A stretch of DNA of 29,219 bases, from contig DIXP01000046.1 in assembly GCA_002436065.1 (NCBI GenBank), positions 1-29,219 on the forward strand. The letters run 5' to 3'. The translations under genes and the position numbers were made by a program. Source of the stretch: Chloroflexi bacterium UBA6077 (lineage in GTDB: Bacteria; Chloroflexota; UBA6077). The notes under the pieces are model-generated. The model did not search any database and was not told the origin of the DNA. It worked only from the letters and a program-made list of their open reading frames with translations. This document shows positions 7,461-15,702 of this stretch, piece after piece; position 1 is the stretch's first letter; every line of letters starts with the position of its first letter.

Positions 7461-7971
7461 CCTATCTTTGGGAGAACCTGGCCGGGTAACGAGGTTCTCC
7501 AACAACTTCGCGGCTCTGACGAAGCGATTCTGGGTCAGGGCTGGTTTCGGCCGCTAGCTGGCGATCGAGCGGGGCAATGCGCTGTGCGCGACGGTATTCC
7601 AGATGACTAGTGGCTGGAATCCGAAAGGGAGTGAGGACAAGATCCAGAGCGTCTCACGACTGGGGTCCGTAGCAACAGGTCTAACAGAAGATGGCGTGTC
7701 CAAATGGTGCGGGAAGAATCCTGGAACTGACACAGTAATGGTAGACGTCCGGATGCATAGTCATCTCTTCCGATGACGGTTTGCAGCAACGTTCCTTCTA
7801 CGTCAGGCCTCTTGCCGGGTTGAACCTGCGTTAGGGGACGGGACGATCAGCCTGCGCGATCGAAATTGACACATTGCGGAGGCGGCGGCAACAAGGCACA
7901 AGCCAACGCCCCCAGGGTCCCGTGCGCACAGTTGTTCTGCGCGAAGAATCTGGTGGACGAGTGATATTATC
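7461..7971. other. long gene-free leader before the DAO-type gene
   Basis: About 500 bp with no recognisable gene on either strand; the only short open frames lack ribosome sites and family signatures. If the promoters at 7407-7435 serve the downstream oxidoreductase, the transcript would have an unusually long 5' untranslated leader. Otherwise a decayed gene sits here. Confidence 0.45.
7471..7500 (+). promoter_or_regulatory. 9-bp stem-loop in the leader downstream of the promoter block
   Basis: GGAGAACCT (7471-7479) pairs perfectly with AGGTTCTCC (7492-7500) across a 12-nt loop, about 35 nt past the second promoter candidate. No T-run follows, so it is not a standard terminator. It could be an mRNA 5' structure or an operator. 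Confidence 0.35.
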
Positions 7972-9126
7972 GTGAACGAACAAGAAGTGGATGCAGTTAT
8001 TGTAGGCGCCGGAGCGTTAGGCGCTTCCATAGCATACCACCTGTCGAAGGCCGGACGAAAGGTGGCGCTGGTGGAGCGGGGGGCAATCGGTTCTGGCTGC
8101 ACCAGCGCTACCTACGCAGGTATCAACGTCTCTGCCAAGGAGGGCGGATGCTACCTCAAGTTCACCCTGGACGCTTCCCGGCTGTACCTCGGCATCGAGG
8201 ATGAACTGGACGCGGACGTGGAATACTACAACCAGGGCAGCCATGCACTTGTAGTGGAGAGGGAGTCAGACTGGCCCGCTGCGCTCAGAAACGTCGAGGA
8301 GTTGAACCGGGTGCCTGGCATCAACATGGAGGTCCTCCCCACGCCGAAAGCACAGCTGTTCGAGCCAGCCCTACCTAAGTGGATCCAGGGCGCTACATTC
8401 TGCCCTGTGGATGGGTTTCTCAACCCTCATAAGCTAGTCAACGCGTATGTCAGAGCGGCGAGCCGCTTGGGCGCCATAGTCCAGACCTATACAGAGGTAA
8501 GGGAAATAGAGGTGAAAAGCGGAGTAGTCCAGGCGGCAGTAACCTCCTCGGGCAAGATCCACACACCGTTGGTGATCAACGCTGCCGGGGTTGATGCTCC
8601 CTCCATTGGGCGAATGGTGGGAGCATCAATTCCTGTAGTGCCGGCTCACGGCCAAGTTATTACGACAGCACGAGTTAGGCCCTTCTTGCGGTACCCGATG
8701 CGGGGACTCGTTCAGAAGAGGTCCGGCAACCTGTTCGTAGGTACCACTAAGAAGTACATCGGACCAACCCACGAGGTCCGCCCAGAACTACTTCCTGGGG
8801 CAATCTCCAAAGCTCTTAGACTCTTTCCCTTCCTATGCGAGGCGCCCGCGGTGAGGATATGGGTGGGTGTTAGGCCTTGGCCAATTGATGGCCTTCCCAT
8901 CCTGGGTCCCGTCTCGGGAGTGAAGGGGTTCTTGGTGGCTGCCACCCACAGTGGGATTACTCTGGCGGACATGATCGGGCACGTCATCACCGACTTGGTT
9001 GTCCACGGTAACACCTCGGTGGAGATAGATCACTATCATCCTGACCGGTTCAAGGGCGATCAGCTGTCCTTCGTCACAAAGATGTTCGGCAATATGCAGG
9101 TTCTCGAACCAAGGCTGTTCGCATAG
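7972..9126 (+). CDS. FAD-dependent DAO-family oxidoreductase (catalytic subunit of an amine/D-amino-acid dehydrogenase)
   Basis: The protein has 384 residues. The N-terminal dinucleotide-binding motif DAVIVGAGALGASIAYHLSK has Gly at positions 12, 14 and 17, followed by VALVERG. The C-terminal FAD-contact region reads WVGVRPWPIDGLPILGPV then AATHSGITLADMIG. This is the architecture of glycine/D-amino-acid oxidase-like enzymes (DadA, HcnC, SoxB, D-hydroxyproline dehydrogenase beta). It oxidises a secondary or D-amine at FAD to an imine. The start is a GTG with only a weak upstream GGTGGACGAG. Together with the [2Fe-2S] and FAD/BFD subunits at 10260-11988 it would form a multi-subunit dehydrogenase that passes electrons to the respiratory chain. 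The substrate is not determinable; opines, D-hydroxyproline, D-proline, sarcosine or glycine are options. Confidence 0.88.
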   Translation: MNEQEVDAVIVGAGALGASIAYHLSKAGRKVALVERGAIGSGCTSATYAGINVSAKEGGCYLKFTLDASRLYLGIEDELDADVEYYNQGSHALVVERESDWPAALRNVEELNRVPGINMEVLPTPKAQLFEPALPKWIQGATFCPVDGFLNPHKLVNAYVRAASRLGAIVQTYTEVREIEVKSGVVQAAVTSSGKIHTPLVINAAGVDAPSIGRMVGASIPVVPAHGQVITTARVRPFLRYPMRGLVQKRSGNLFVGTTKKYIGPTHEVRPELLPGAISKALRLFPFLCEAPAVRIWVGVRPWPIDGLPILGPVSGVKGFLVAATHSGITLADMIGHVITDLVVHGNTSVEIDHYHPDRFKGDQLSFVTKMFGNMQVLEPRLFA

Positions 9127-9344
9127 ACTGGGCAGCACTCAAAGTCTCGAAAGCACCGGGAGTAACCAAGACTGGGTTCAGCGTCGGGCCAACTCGGGCG
9201 GAAGCAGGAGACCAAGTACTTTCAGGGCTTGTCAAGCATATCGATAGGGCCTGAGGCCCCGCGGAGGAGTCAAGTGCCCTAGTGAGCTGGGCGCCCAACA
9301 TGCCCCACGGCGCCTGCTCATTCTAGCAGCTAGCGGAGGACTCG

Positions 9345-10106
9345 ATGCACGACTACTACGGCGGCCGGAACACTTACGGCGAGGCCATCGGCATCGTCAT
9401 GCCGAACGAGGCTAAGGTCCGCCCTCTTGGCGATGTGGGCAACGCGGCTACCTTCAGCTTCCCGGTGCGCTATCATGTTGTCAAGGAGCCTGCGGACTGC
9501 AAGCAACGGACTGACGACCGATCCATTCTGGAGCCGATCCTAAGTGCCGTACGCGAACTGGAGCAGGCCGGGGTGTTGGGCGTCGCTATTGCCTGCGGCT
9601 TCGGTTCCTCCCTACAACAAGGGGTATCGGCGGCCGTAAGCATCCCAGTGTTCACCTCCAGTCTTCTGCTACTTCCTTTCGTATACGAAATGTGCCCGCG
9701 TGGCAGGAAGATAGGGATCATCACGGCCGACACTACCGTCGCGAGGCTCGAGCTCTTCCGGCCGGCGGGCGCAGAACACGTGCCGATCGCGCTAGCGGGT
9801 ATGCAGGACCAGCCGGGGTACCGGGGGTGGACAAGCGAGACCGTCCCGGAATTGGACTTCGACCAAGTAGCGGCAGAGTCGACCGGAGTTGCCAAGAGAT
9901 TGGTGGCGGAGAACCCGGACGTGAAAGTGATCCTCCTAGAGTGCGTTAACCTCACTCCCTACGCCCCCGCTATTCGGTCAGCCACAGGACTGCCAGTGTT
10001 CGACTTCGTCAGTCTGGTCAACATGGTATACGACGCGGTCCAGGCCAAGGCATATCCCCTAGTCGACCTTAGGTGGGGGAAAGCTTGGTGGAGAACGAGA
10101 TTATGA
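9345..10106 (+). CDS. Asp/Glu racemase-family protein
   Basis: This 253-residue protein resembles the Asp/Glu/hydantoin racemase superfamily. The two catalytic Cys positions are visible as IACGFGSSL (Cys84) and LLECVNLTPYAP (Cys200), on opposite halves of a pseudo-symmetric fold. The start ATG follows GGAGGA at 4-nt spacing. It is a paralog of the protein at 12094-12882, sharing GEIGHAATF/GDVGNAATF-type and ECxNLxPY motifs, but is more divergent near the N-terminus (VMPNEAKVRP instead of LMLDTLFPRI). It sits between two subunits of a flavin dehydrogenase, which suggests it interconverts enantiomers of that enzyme's substrate, or otherwise acts on it as an isomerase or decarboxylase. Actual activity is unproven. 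Confidence 0.82.
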   Translation: MHDYYGGRNTYGEAIGIVMPNEAKVRPLGDVGNAATFSFPVRYHVVKEPADCKQRTDDRSILEPILSAVRELEQAGVLGVAIACGFGSSLQQGVSAAVSIPVFTSSLLLLPFVYEMCPRGRKIGIITADTTVARLELFRPAGAEHVPIALAGMQDQPGYRGWTSETVPELDFDQVAAESTGVAKRLVAENPDVKVILLECVNLTPYAPAIRSATGLPVFDFVSLVNMVYDAVQAKAYPLVDLRWGKAWWRTRL

Positions 10107-10259
10107 TGACAGGACATGCTCAGGCAGGGCCAAAGCACGCGAGAGAGAGGGGCGTGCCGTCGCGGCCTCTCGGGTGTGACCTTTCTTCCGCTGCAGATCC
10201 CCGGGGTGCCCCTCCGGCTTTAGGGGGCCCTCCAAACGCGCTCTGGGAGGGATAACGAC

Positions 10260-10592
10260 ATGGGTACGAGGATCACTTCCGGTATTGAGAGAGGCAGCCC
10301 CATCCAGATAGAGGTGGACGGCAGGGCTCTTCAGGCATACGAGGGGGAGACCATCGCCGCTGCCATGATCGCCTCGGGTATCACGAGCTTCCGCCACACC
10401 GCCAAGCACTCCTCCCCCCGCGGCATCTTCTGCGGCATGGGGGTGTGCTTCGACTGTCTCATGACGGTAGACGGTGTCCCCAACGTGAGAAGCTGCATCA
10501 CCAAGGTGAGAGAGGGCATGAAGGTAAGGACCCAGGACGAGCACGCCTGGGGGGAGCACAGGGACTCCCTGGGGGAGGAGCATCATGGATAG
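10260..10592 (+). CDS. (2Fe-2S)-binding small subunit of a multi-component amine dehydrogenase
   Basis: This is a 110-residue ferredoxin-like protein (Fer2_4 type). The cluster ligands are seen in GIFCGMGVCFDCLMTVDGVP followed by a further Cys: Cys58, Cys63, Cys66 and Cys79, a C-x4-C-x2-C-x12-C pattern. Similar small subunits accompany HcnA/B/C hydrogen cyanide synthase, opine oxidase, and D-hydroxyproline or L-proline dehydrogenases, where the cluster relays electrons between flavins. The next gene overlaps its last 8 bases, so the pair is co-translated. A start at the ATG at 10260 follows a GGGAGGG. A 153-bp GC-rich gap with inverted repeats separates it from the preceding racemase-like gene. 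Confidence 0.9.
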   Translation: MGTRITSGIERGSPIQIEVDGRALQAYEGETIAAAMIASGITSFRHTAKHSSPRGIFCGMGVCFDCLMTVDGVPNVRSCITKVREGMKVRTQDEHAWGEHRDSLGEEHHG

Positions 10593-11988
10593 GACCGAGA
10601 TAGCCATCGTCGGGGCGGGACCGGCCGGCCTCTCCGCTGCCCTGGAGGCCTCGAGGGCAGGGGCAAGGGTCACCATCATCGATGAGTACTCCCGCCCGGG
10701 CGGCCAGTACTTCAAGCAGCCCCCCTCCTCCTTCAAGCTCCTGGACCGCTCCCTCATGGGTAGGGACTACCAGGCGGGCCAGGAGTTGCTCTCTCGCATC
10801 TCCGATGGGAACATCACCCTCATGTCCGGCACCCTGGTCTGGGGGGCCTTCTCACCCGATACCCTCGAGCTCTACCAGGAGGAAAGGGGCGAGTGTCTCC
10901 GCCTATCCTCCGACCGGACCATCATCGCCACTGGTGCTTACGACCGGCCCATCGCATTTCCCGGCTGGACCCTGCCAGGAGTGATTACCGCCGGTGCCGC
11001 CCATAGCCTGGTCAAGAGCCAGTTCGTCCTCCCGGGCTCCCGGGTCCTCCTGGCGGGATCCGGTCCCTTCCAGCTACCGGTGGCCTCCCAACTGCTGAAG
11101 GGCGGTGCCCAGGTGGTGGCGGTGCTCGAGGCGGGCAGGGTCGGGGGATGGGTGACAAGGGTACCCGCCATATGGCGTCACCTGGATAAGGTGAACGAGG
11201 CCAAGGACTACCTGGGTGCCATACTGAAAGCCCGGGTGCCATATGAATTCGGCTGGACGGTAATAGAGGCAAGGGGCAAGGACCACGTAGAGGACGCCGT
11301 CATCTCCCAGCTAGATGAGAATTACCACCCGATATCGGGCACCGAGAGAGTCCTTCAGGTGGACACAATCTGCTTGGGGTTCGGCTTCATCCCCTCCCTG
11401 CAGCTTCCCAGACTCCTGGGTTGCGAGTCAGCCTACGACAAGGGCCTCTCTGCCTGGGTGACCGCTTGCGACGAGAACCAGGCCACATCCGTCCAGGGGG
11501 TATACGTGGCGGGGGAGACGACGGGGATCGGAGGGCATGATGTGGCCATGTGCGAGGGGGCTGTGGCGGGACTGCGGGCAGCCTCCGATATCGGCAAGAT
11601 AGGGAGCGACGAGGCCGAGGATAGACTCAGCAAGGTGAGGGGCAACTTGAAGAACCACCGCGAGTTCTCCTCCTTCCTCAACCGCACCTTCTCCCTCCGG
11701 CCCGGGATTTTCGAACTGGCCCGCGAGGACACCATCCTGTGCCGCTGTGAAGAGGTGACGCTAGGAGAGGTGGAGGGGGCGGCAATGGAGTGCGGTGGGA
11801 GTATCAGGACGATCAAGCAGCTGACCCGGGCGGGGATGGGCCCCTGCCAGGGGAGAATCTGCGGCAGCCTTGTCGCCCAGGTGGCTACCCGGATATCTGG
11901 CAATAGCATCGCGGAGATCGCGCCGGATACCCCCAGACCTCCCATCAAGCCTATCCCACTGGGGGCACTGGCCAAACTGGCCCTGTAA
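10585..11988 (+). CDS. FAD/NAD(P)-type oxidoreductase subunit with C-terminal BFD-like [2Fe-2S] domain
   Basis: This 467-residue protein starts with IAIVGAGPAGLSAALEASRA and the subgroup signature RPGGQYF, typical of the alpha subunit of HcnB, opine oxidase A and D-hydroxyproline dehydrogenase. A second nucleotide-binding motif (LLAGSGPFQLPVASQLL) follows near residue 155. The C-terminus carries a BFD-like cluster domain with Cys386, Cys388, Cys421 and Cys426 (LCRCEEV and GPCQGRICG). The start ATG overlaps the [2Fe-2S] gene by 8 nt and is preceded by GGGGGAGGAG. It likely completes a heteromeric membrane-associated dehydrogenase with 7972-9126 and 10260-10592. This gene and its small partner use AGG, CTC and ATA codons more heavily than their neighbours. 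Confidence 0.92.
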   Translation: MDRTEIAIVGAGPAGLSAALEASRAGARVTIIDEYSRPGGQYFKQPPSSFKLLDRSLMGRDYQAGQELLSRISDGNITLMSGTLVWGAFSPDTLELYQEERGECLRLSSDRTIIATGAYDRPIAFPGWTLPGVITAGAAHSLVKSQFVLPGSRVLLAGSGPFQLPVASQLLKGGAQVVAVLEAGRVGGWVTRVPAIWRHLDKVNEAKDYLGAILKARVPYEFGWTVIEARGKDHVEDAVISQLDENYHPISGTERVLQVDTICLGFGFIPSLQLPRLLGCESAYDKGLSAWVTACDENQATSVQGVYVAGETTGIGGHDVAMCEGAVAGLRAASDIGKIGSDEAEDRLSKVRGNLKNHREFSSFLNRTFSLRPGIFELAREDTILCRCEEVTLGEVEGAAMECGGSIRTIKQLTRAGMGPCQGRICGSLVAQVATRISGNSIAEIAPDTPRPPIKPIPLGALAKLAL

Positions 11989-12093
11989 CCTCGGGGGCCA
12001 CGCACTGGGAGAGTGCTCAGTGGGAGCCTTCCTGTGCGGGCAAGGTTAAGAGAGCCTCGGATCGATTGTCATTTTTGTGTCTCGGAGGTGCTC

Positions 12094-12882
12094 GTGACAA
12101 CCTACAAGGACGGCCATCACTCATATGGGCAGCCGGTTGGCATTCTAATGCTGGACACATTGTTTCCACGCATCCCGGGGGAGATCGGTCACGCAGCTAC
12201 TTTTCCCTTCCCGGTCATCCACAAGGTAGTTCACGGCGCCTCGCCGAAGCGGGTAGTGCTTGAAGGGGACCCCTCCCTCGTTGAGCCTTTTGTCACAGCA
12301 GCTCGGGAGTTAGAGGAGATGGGGGTGAGGGCCATTACCACCTCCTGTGGCTTCCTTGCCCTTTTCCACCGACAGATAGCGGAGACAATCAGAGTACCCT
12401 TCATCGCCTCCTCTCTGATGCAAGTTCCTTTGGTCAGCCGAATGGTGGGGGGCAAACCGGTCGGGATTCTCACTGCACGCCGGTCGGCACTCACCGAGCG
12501 GCACTTTGCCGGGGTCGGTTGGTCCAGCAAGGACTTCCCGGTGGTGGTCCAGGGCATGGACGAGGCACCGCTCTTCTCCAGAGCCCGCCAGGAGAATCGC
12601 TTGACTATAGACTTCGATCAAATGAGGCAGGAGGTGGTAGAGGCGGCCTGCCAGATGGTGGAAGAGCATCCCGACATCGCGGCCGTTGTCTTGGAGTGCA
12701 CTAATCTCCCTCCTTACTCAGCCGACATACAGCAGGCCTTGGACCGGCCGGTCTTCAGCATCGTGACCCTGGCCAAGATGGTCTACGCTGCCTTGGAGCT
12801 ACCCCTGCTTGGAGCACACATGAATGAAATGCGGAGCGCGGCCATCTTCACTGGTATCGGGGGAGGCCAGAGTGGATCCTGA
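12094..12882 (+). CDS. Asp/Glu racemase-family protein, second paralog
   Basis: The protein has 262 residues from a GTG at 12094, chosen because GGAGGTG ends 3 nt upstream and because homologous sequence begins there (YGQPVGILMLDTLFPRIPG). The frame stays open to 12013 but without support. Catalytic Cys positions are in ITTSCGFLAL (Cys85) and LECTNLPPY (Cys202). This is the commoner subtype of Asp/Glu-racemase-like proteins often found beside TTT transporters and amidohydrolases. It is related to the copy at 9345-10106 on the other side of the dehydrogenase subunits. It is the last gene of the plus-strand block before a gene-free stretch. Confidence 0.85.
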   Translation: MTTYKDGHHSYGQPVGILMLDTLFPRIPGEIGHAATFPFPVIHKVVHGASPKRVVLEGDPSLVEPFVTAARELEEMGVRAITTSCGFLALFHRQIAETIRVPFIASSLMQVPLVSRMVGGKPVGILTARRSALTERHFAGVGWSSKDFPVVVQGMDEAPLFSRARQENRLTIDFDQMRQEVVEAACQMVEEHPDIAAVVLECTNLPPYSADIQQALDRPVFSIVTLAKMVYAALELPLLGAHMNEMRSAAIFTGIGGGQSGS

Positions 12883-13606
12883 AGTACAAGCCCAACAAAA
12901 GGATCGCTCTCCTCCAAAGGGTTGAATAGAAATAGGAGATACGTGAAGGCGTACTCCGGACCCTAGTGGAAGTTGTCTCGCACACCGCTCGCATGAGGAC
13001 GGCAGCAGGTACCGCTGATCATTTTGTCGCCCAGGAAGCGCTGAGCGAGTTGACGAAGCTCGGGCCGCTTCATCACAGGAGTGAATGCGGCAGGCCATCT
13101 GCACGCGGCCGAGCCGACGGCAACAGTTCTATTCGCTGTCTTGCTCGTCCCTGGCCAGGCAACTAGCGGTGGTTTGTTGATTCCGGAGGTGCCGTCCGGA
13201 AATCCCGTCTGCTGGGCCAAGTAGACAGAAGTGCGCCTCTGCCCATCAGGCCGGTTCTCGCCAGAATCAACAAACCACCGTTAGACCACAGGCGAGAGCC
13301 GCAGAACGACTGTTGAACGGAGGCCGTGGTCGTGAAGAGAGCAGACGTCATGGCTGTCGAGGTGAATGCGGAAGTAATCACCTGGCGCGGTCTCGGTGGG
13401 CTGGTGTGTGGGTGCACCTGAGGCCAATGGTGAGACTCCCAACTTGGCAATCACGAAGGACGATCCAATCCTGGACTTCGGCTGGTATGTTCAAAGGTGG
13501 TGTGACGGTGCGAGTGTAGTGTTTTGCGACCACGTCTAAGCATGAAGCTCCGTTTGGCCGGCTGGCCGCTTCTATTCTCTGCTCGCATGTTGTCGGAGGT
13601 GCGTGA
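12883..13606. other. gene-free stretch containing an inverted-repeat element
   Basis: No recognisable gene on either strand. A plus-strand frame around 13081-13230 reads like protein for about 40 residues but matches no family I know. The stretch holds the 114-bp inverted-repeat element at 13167-13280. Its right end carries the ribosome site GGAGGTG (13595-13601) of the second tctB. Confidence 0.5.
13167..13280. repeat. 114-bp element bounded by 17-bp perfect inverted repeats
   Basis: CGGTGGTTTGTTGATTC (13167-13183) is the exact reverse complement of 13264-13280, and weaker matching extends a few bases inward. The interior has no coding signature. TAG occurs just outside both ends (13164-13166, and 13282-13284 with one extra base), which might be a short target duplication. 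It resembles a miniature inverted-repeat element. A large regulatory hairpin is the alternative, but no T-run follows. Confidence 0.6.
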
Positions 13607-14086
13607 ATGCAGCGTGCATCCCAAGTAGCGGGTCTCTTGTTCTTTGCAGTGGGTATCTTCGCAATGTCGGAGGGTCGGAGCCTCGAGAGCTACGACACAA
13701 GAGACTTGTCGTCTGGCTTCTTTCCCTTCTGGCTTGGAGCCATCATGACAGGGCTATCGGTGATCTGGCTCGGTCAGCTCTTGGTCCGCCCACCCAAGGT
13801 GACTACCGGGAATAGACTCCTCCCGACCCAAGCTGGGGCTGTCAGGGTTGTATCGATTCTCTTGAGCATCGCGCTGTTCGATCTGATGATAGACGTTACC
13901 GGGTTCCAACTCACAGCGTTAGCTTTCCTGTCATTTCTTCTCTTCGCGCTAGGTCGGCAGAATCCTTTCGTCGTCATAGCCGTTTCTGTCGCTGGCAGCT
14001 TTGGCCTCTACCATCTCTTCCATGCCTGGCTTGGCGTGCCTCTGCCCACGTCGTCGATAGAGCTACTCCAGAATCTCGGGCTGTAG
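13607..14086 (+). CDS. tctB: TctB-family small membrane subunit of a second TTT transporter
   Basis: This 159-residue protein has four hydrophobic segments. It contains the TctB-like SGFFPFWLGAI segment near residue 37, parallel to GPGFFPFWISV in the first TctB, and FALGRQNPFVVI near residue 113. The start ATG follows GGAGGTG with 5-nt spacing. It is the first gene of a plus-strand tctB-tctA-tctC operon. Its TAG stop overlaps the tctA ribosome site. It should form the membrane complex with the TctA at 14097. Confidence 0.9.
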   Translation: MQRASQVAGLLFFAVGIFAMSEGRSLESYDTRDLSSGFFPFWLGAIMTGLSVIWLGQLLVRPPKVTTGNRLLPTQAGAVRVVSILLSIALFDLMIDVTGFQLTALAFLSFLLFALGRQNPFVVIAVSVAGSFGLYHLFHAWLGVPLPTSSIELLQNLGL

Positions 14087-14096
14087 GAGGGACGAA

Positions 14097-15602
14097 TTGG
14101 ATACTCTCCAGAACCTCCTCGGTGGCTTCTCACTGGCGTTGTCCCCTGAGAACCTGACGTTTGCGTTCATCGGTTCTTTTATTGGCACGCTGCTGGGAGT
14201 TCTTCCCGGAGTCGGCTCCGCCGCGGGCATGGCTATACTCCTTCCACTCACCTTCCAGATGCCAACCACCAGCGCCATCATCATGTTGGCCGCGATATTC
14301 TACGGGAGCAATTACGGAGGAACTATCACCAGTGTCTTGATGAACGTGCCTGGAGAAGCGTCCACCATCATCACCTGTCTGGACGGCCACCAGATGGCCA
14401 AGAAGGGGCGTGCCGGGGCTGCGCTCTGCATAGCGGCCATCGGCTCGTTTGTCGGCGGTACTACTGCTGTCGTCTTGCTTGTCATAGCGGCTCCTCCTTT
14501 GGCAGCTGTAGTAGTTCAGTTCGGGCCGTCTGAGTACTTCTCCCTTATGGTGCTCGGTCTCTCCATGTTCGTAGTACTAGCGGGGAAGTCCGTTATGAAG
14601 GCGCTTTTGGTGGGAGTATTGGGCCTCATCCTGGCGACCGTCGGTACGGATCCGGCGTCAGCTGTACCGCGACTCACTCTTGGGCAGCTCGAGTTGGAGG
14701 ATGGACTCGCATTCATTCCAGTGATCATGGGGGTGTTCGGAATTGGCGACATACTGTTGAACGCCGAGGCCGAACTCACGCAGGTCTTCGAGTCCAAGAT
14801 GGGTTCGATGATGCCCACACGCAGAGAAGTGATGGACTCGATATGGCCCATGATACGAGGCACTGGGATAGGCTGCTTTCTAGGGCTGATACCTGGCTTG
14901 GGTTCGGCAGTATCTACTTTCGTGTCCTACGCGGTTGAGAAGAAGATGTCGAAGTATCCTGAAGACTTTGGGACCGGCGTCATCGAGGGGGTAGCAGGCC
15001 CGGAGACAGCCAACAACGCCCACTGCGACGCCGCTCTTATTCCGCTCTTGACCATGGGCATCCCAACTGGCCCCACGATAGCCATTTTGATGGGCGCGTT
15101 TATCATGAACGGTCTCACTCCTGGCCCTCTACTCTTTCGAGACAACCCGGATGTGGTCTGGACCATTATTGCCAGCTTCTACGTGGGCAATGTAATGCTC
15201 CTGATACTGAACCTCCCGCTCGTGGGGCTCTGGGTGAAGATACTGAAGGTCCCCTATTCGGTTCTTTTCGCGCTCATTCTTGTGTTTGCCTTCGTTGGCG
15301 CCTATAGCTTGGATAACAGCGTGTTCGATATTCGGATCATGAGCGTATTTGGGGTCGTTGGCTATTTCCTCAAGAAACTGGACTTTCCTCTCGCTCCCTT
15401 TGCACTCACTTTCATCCTGGGTCCGAGAATGGAACTGGGACTGCGGCAGTCATTAGTGCTGTTCCGCGGAGATGTCACCCAGTTCTTCATCCACCCGGTG
15501 TCGGCCACACTTCTAACGCTGGCGTTGCTCATTCTGCTCTCACCGGCGCTACGCATCCTCGCATCTCGTGCGAAGGCAGCGAATGGGCCACTGCCAGGCT
15601 AG
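14097..15602 (+). CDS. tctA: TctA-family large membrane subunit of a second TTT transporter
   Basis: This 501-residue polytopic protein is clearly paralogous along its whole length to the TctA at 912-2408. Hallmarks are GTLLGVLPGVGSAAG near residue 30, YGSNYGGTITSVLMNVPGEA near residue 65, and GLIPGLGSAVSTFVSYAVEK near residue 265. The start is TTG, as in the other copy, and the junction with tctB has the same layout: TAG stop inside AGGAGGG, 10 nt to TTG. This points to duplication of an ancestral tctBA pair rather than independent acquisition. The cargo is unknown but probably differs from that of the first system, because the two TctC proteins diverge strongly. Confidence 0.95.
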   Translation: MDTLQNLLGGFSLALSPENLTFAFIGSFIGTLLGVLPGVGSAAGMAILLPLTFQMPTTSAIIMLAAIFYGSNYGGTITSVLMNVPGEASTIITCLDGHQMAKKGRAGAALCIAAIGSFVGGTTAVVLLVIAAPPLAAVVVQFGPSEYFSLMVLGLSMFVVLAGKSVMKALLVGVLGLILATVGTDPASAVPRLTLGQLELEDGLAFIPVIMGVFGIGDILLNAEAELTQVFESKMGSMMPTRREVMDSIWPMIRGTGIGCFLGLIPGLGSAVSTFVSYAVEKKMSKYPEDFGTGVIEGVAGPETANNAHCDAALIPLLTMGIPTGPTIAILMGAFIMNGLTPGPLLFRDNPDVVWTIIASFYVGNVMLLILNLPLVGLWVKILKVPYSVLFALILVFAFVGAYSLDNSVFDIRIMSVFGVVGYFLKKLDFPLAPFALTFILGPRMELGLRQSLVLFRGDVTQFFIHPVSATLLTLALLILLSPALRILASRAKAANGPLPG

Positions 15603-15678
15603 AGGACGGCCGGATCAACGAGAGGAGGTGATGAGGAGAAGTCGAGTAGGTGACTGGGTACCTTGTGATTGACCGGGG

Positions 15679-15691
15679 GCCGGAAACCGGC
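15679..15691 (+). promoter_or_regulatory. small hairpin between tctA and tctC
   Basis: GCCGGAAACCGGC forms a 5-bp stem with an AAA loop, ending about 10 nt before the tctC start region. With no T-run it is not a terminator. Such hairpins between permease and binding-protein genes can protect the downstream message and raise binding-protein yield, which is an inference here. Confidence 0.35.
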
Positions 15692-15702
15692 AAAGAAGAA
15701 AG

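Noticed and set aside
9247..9259. GGGCCTGAGGCCC hairpin between the DAO-type gene and the first racemase-like gene
   Set aside because: A 5-bp stem without a T-run is too weak to call a terminator.
15631..15672. Short leader peptide (ATG to TGA, 13 residues) after AGAGGAGGTG between tctA and tctC
   Set aside because: The ribosome-site-like sequence is only 2 nt from the ATG, too close for efficient initiation, and the peptide has no pattern suggesting attenuation.
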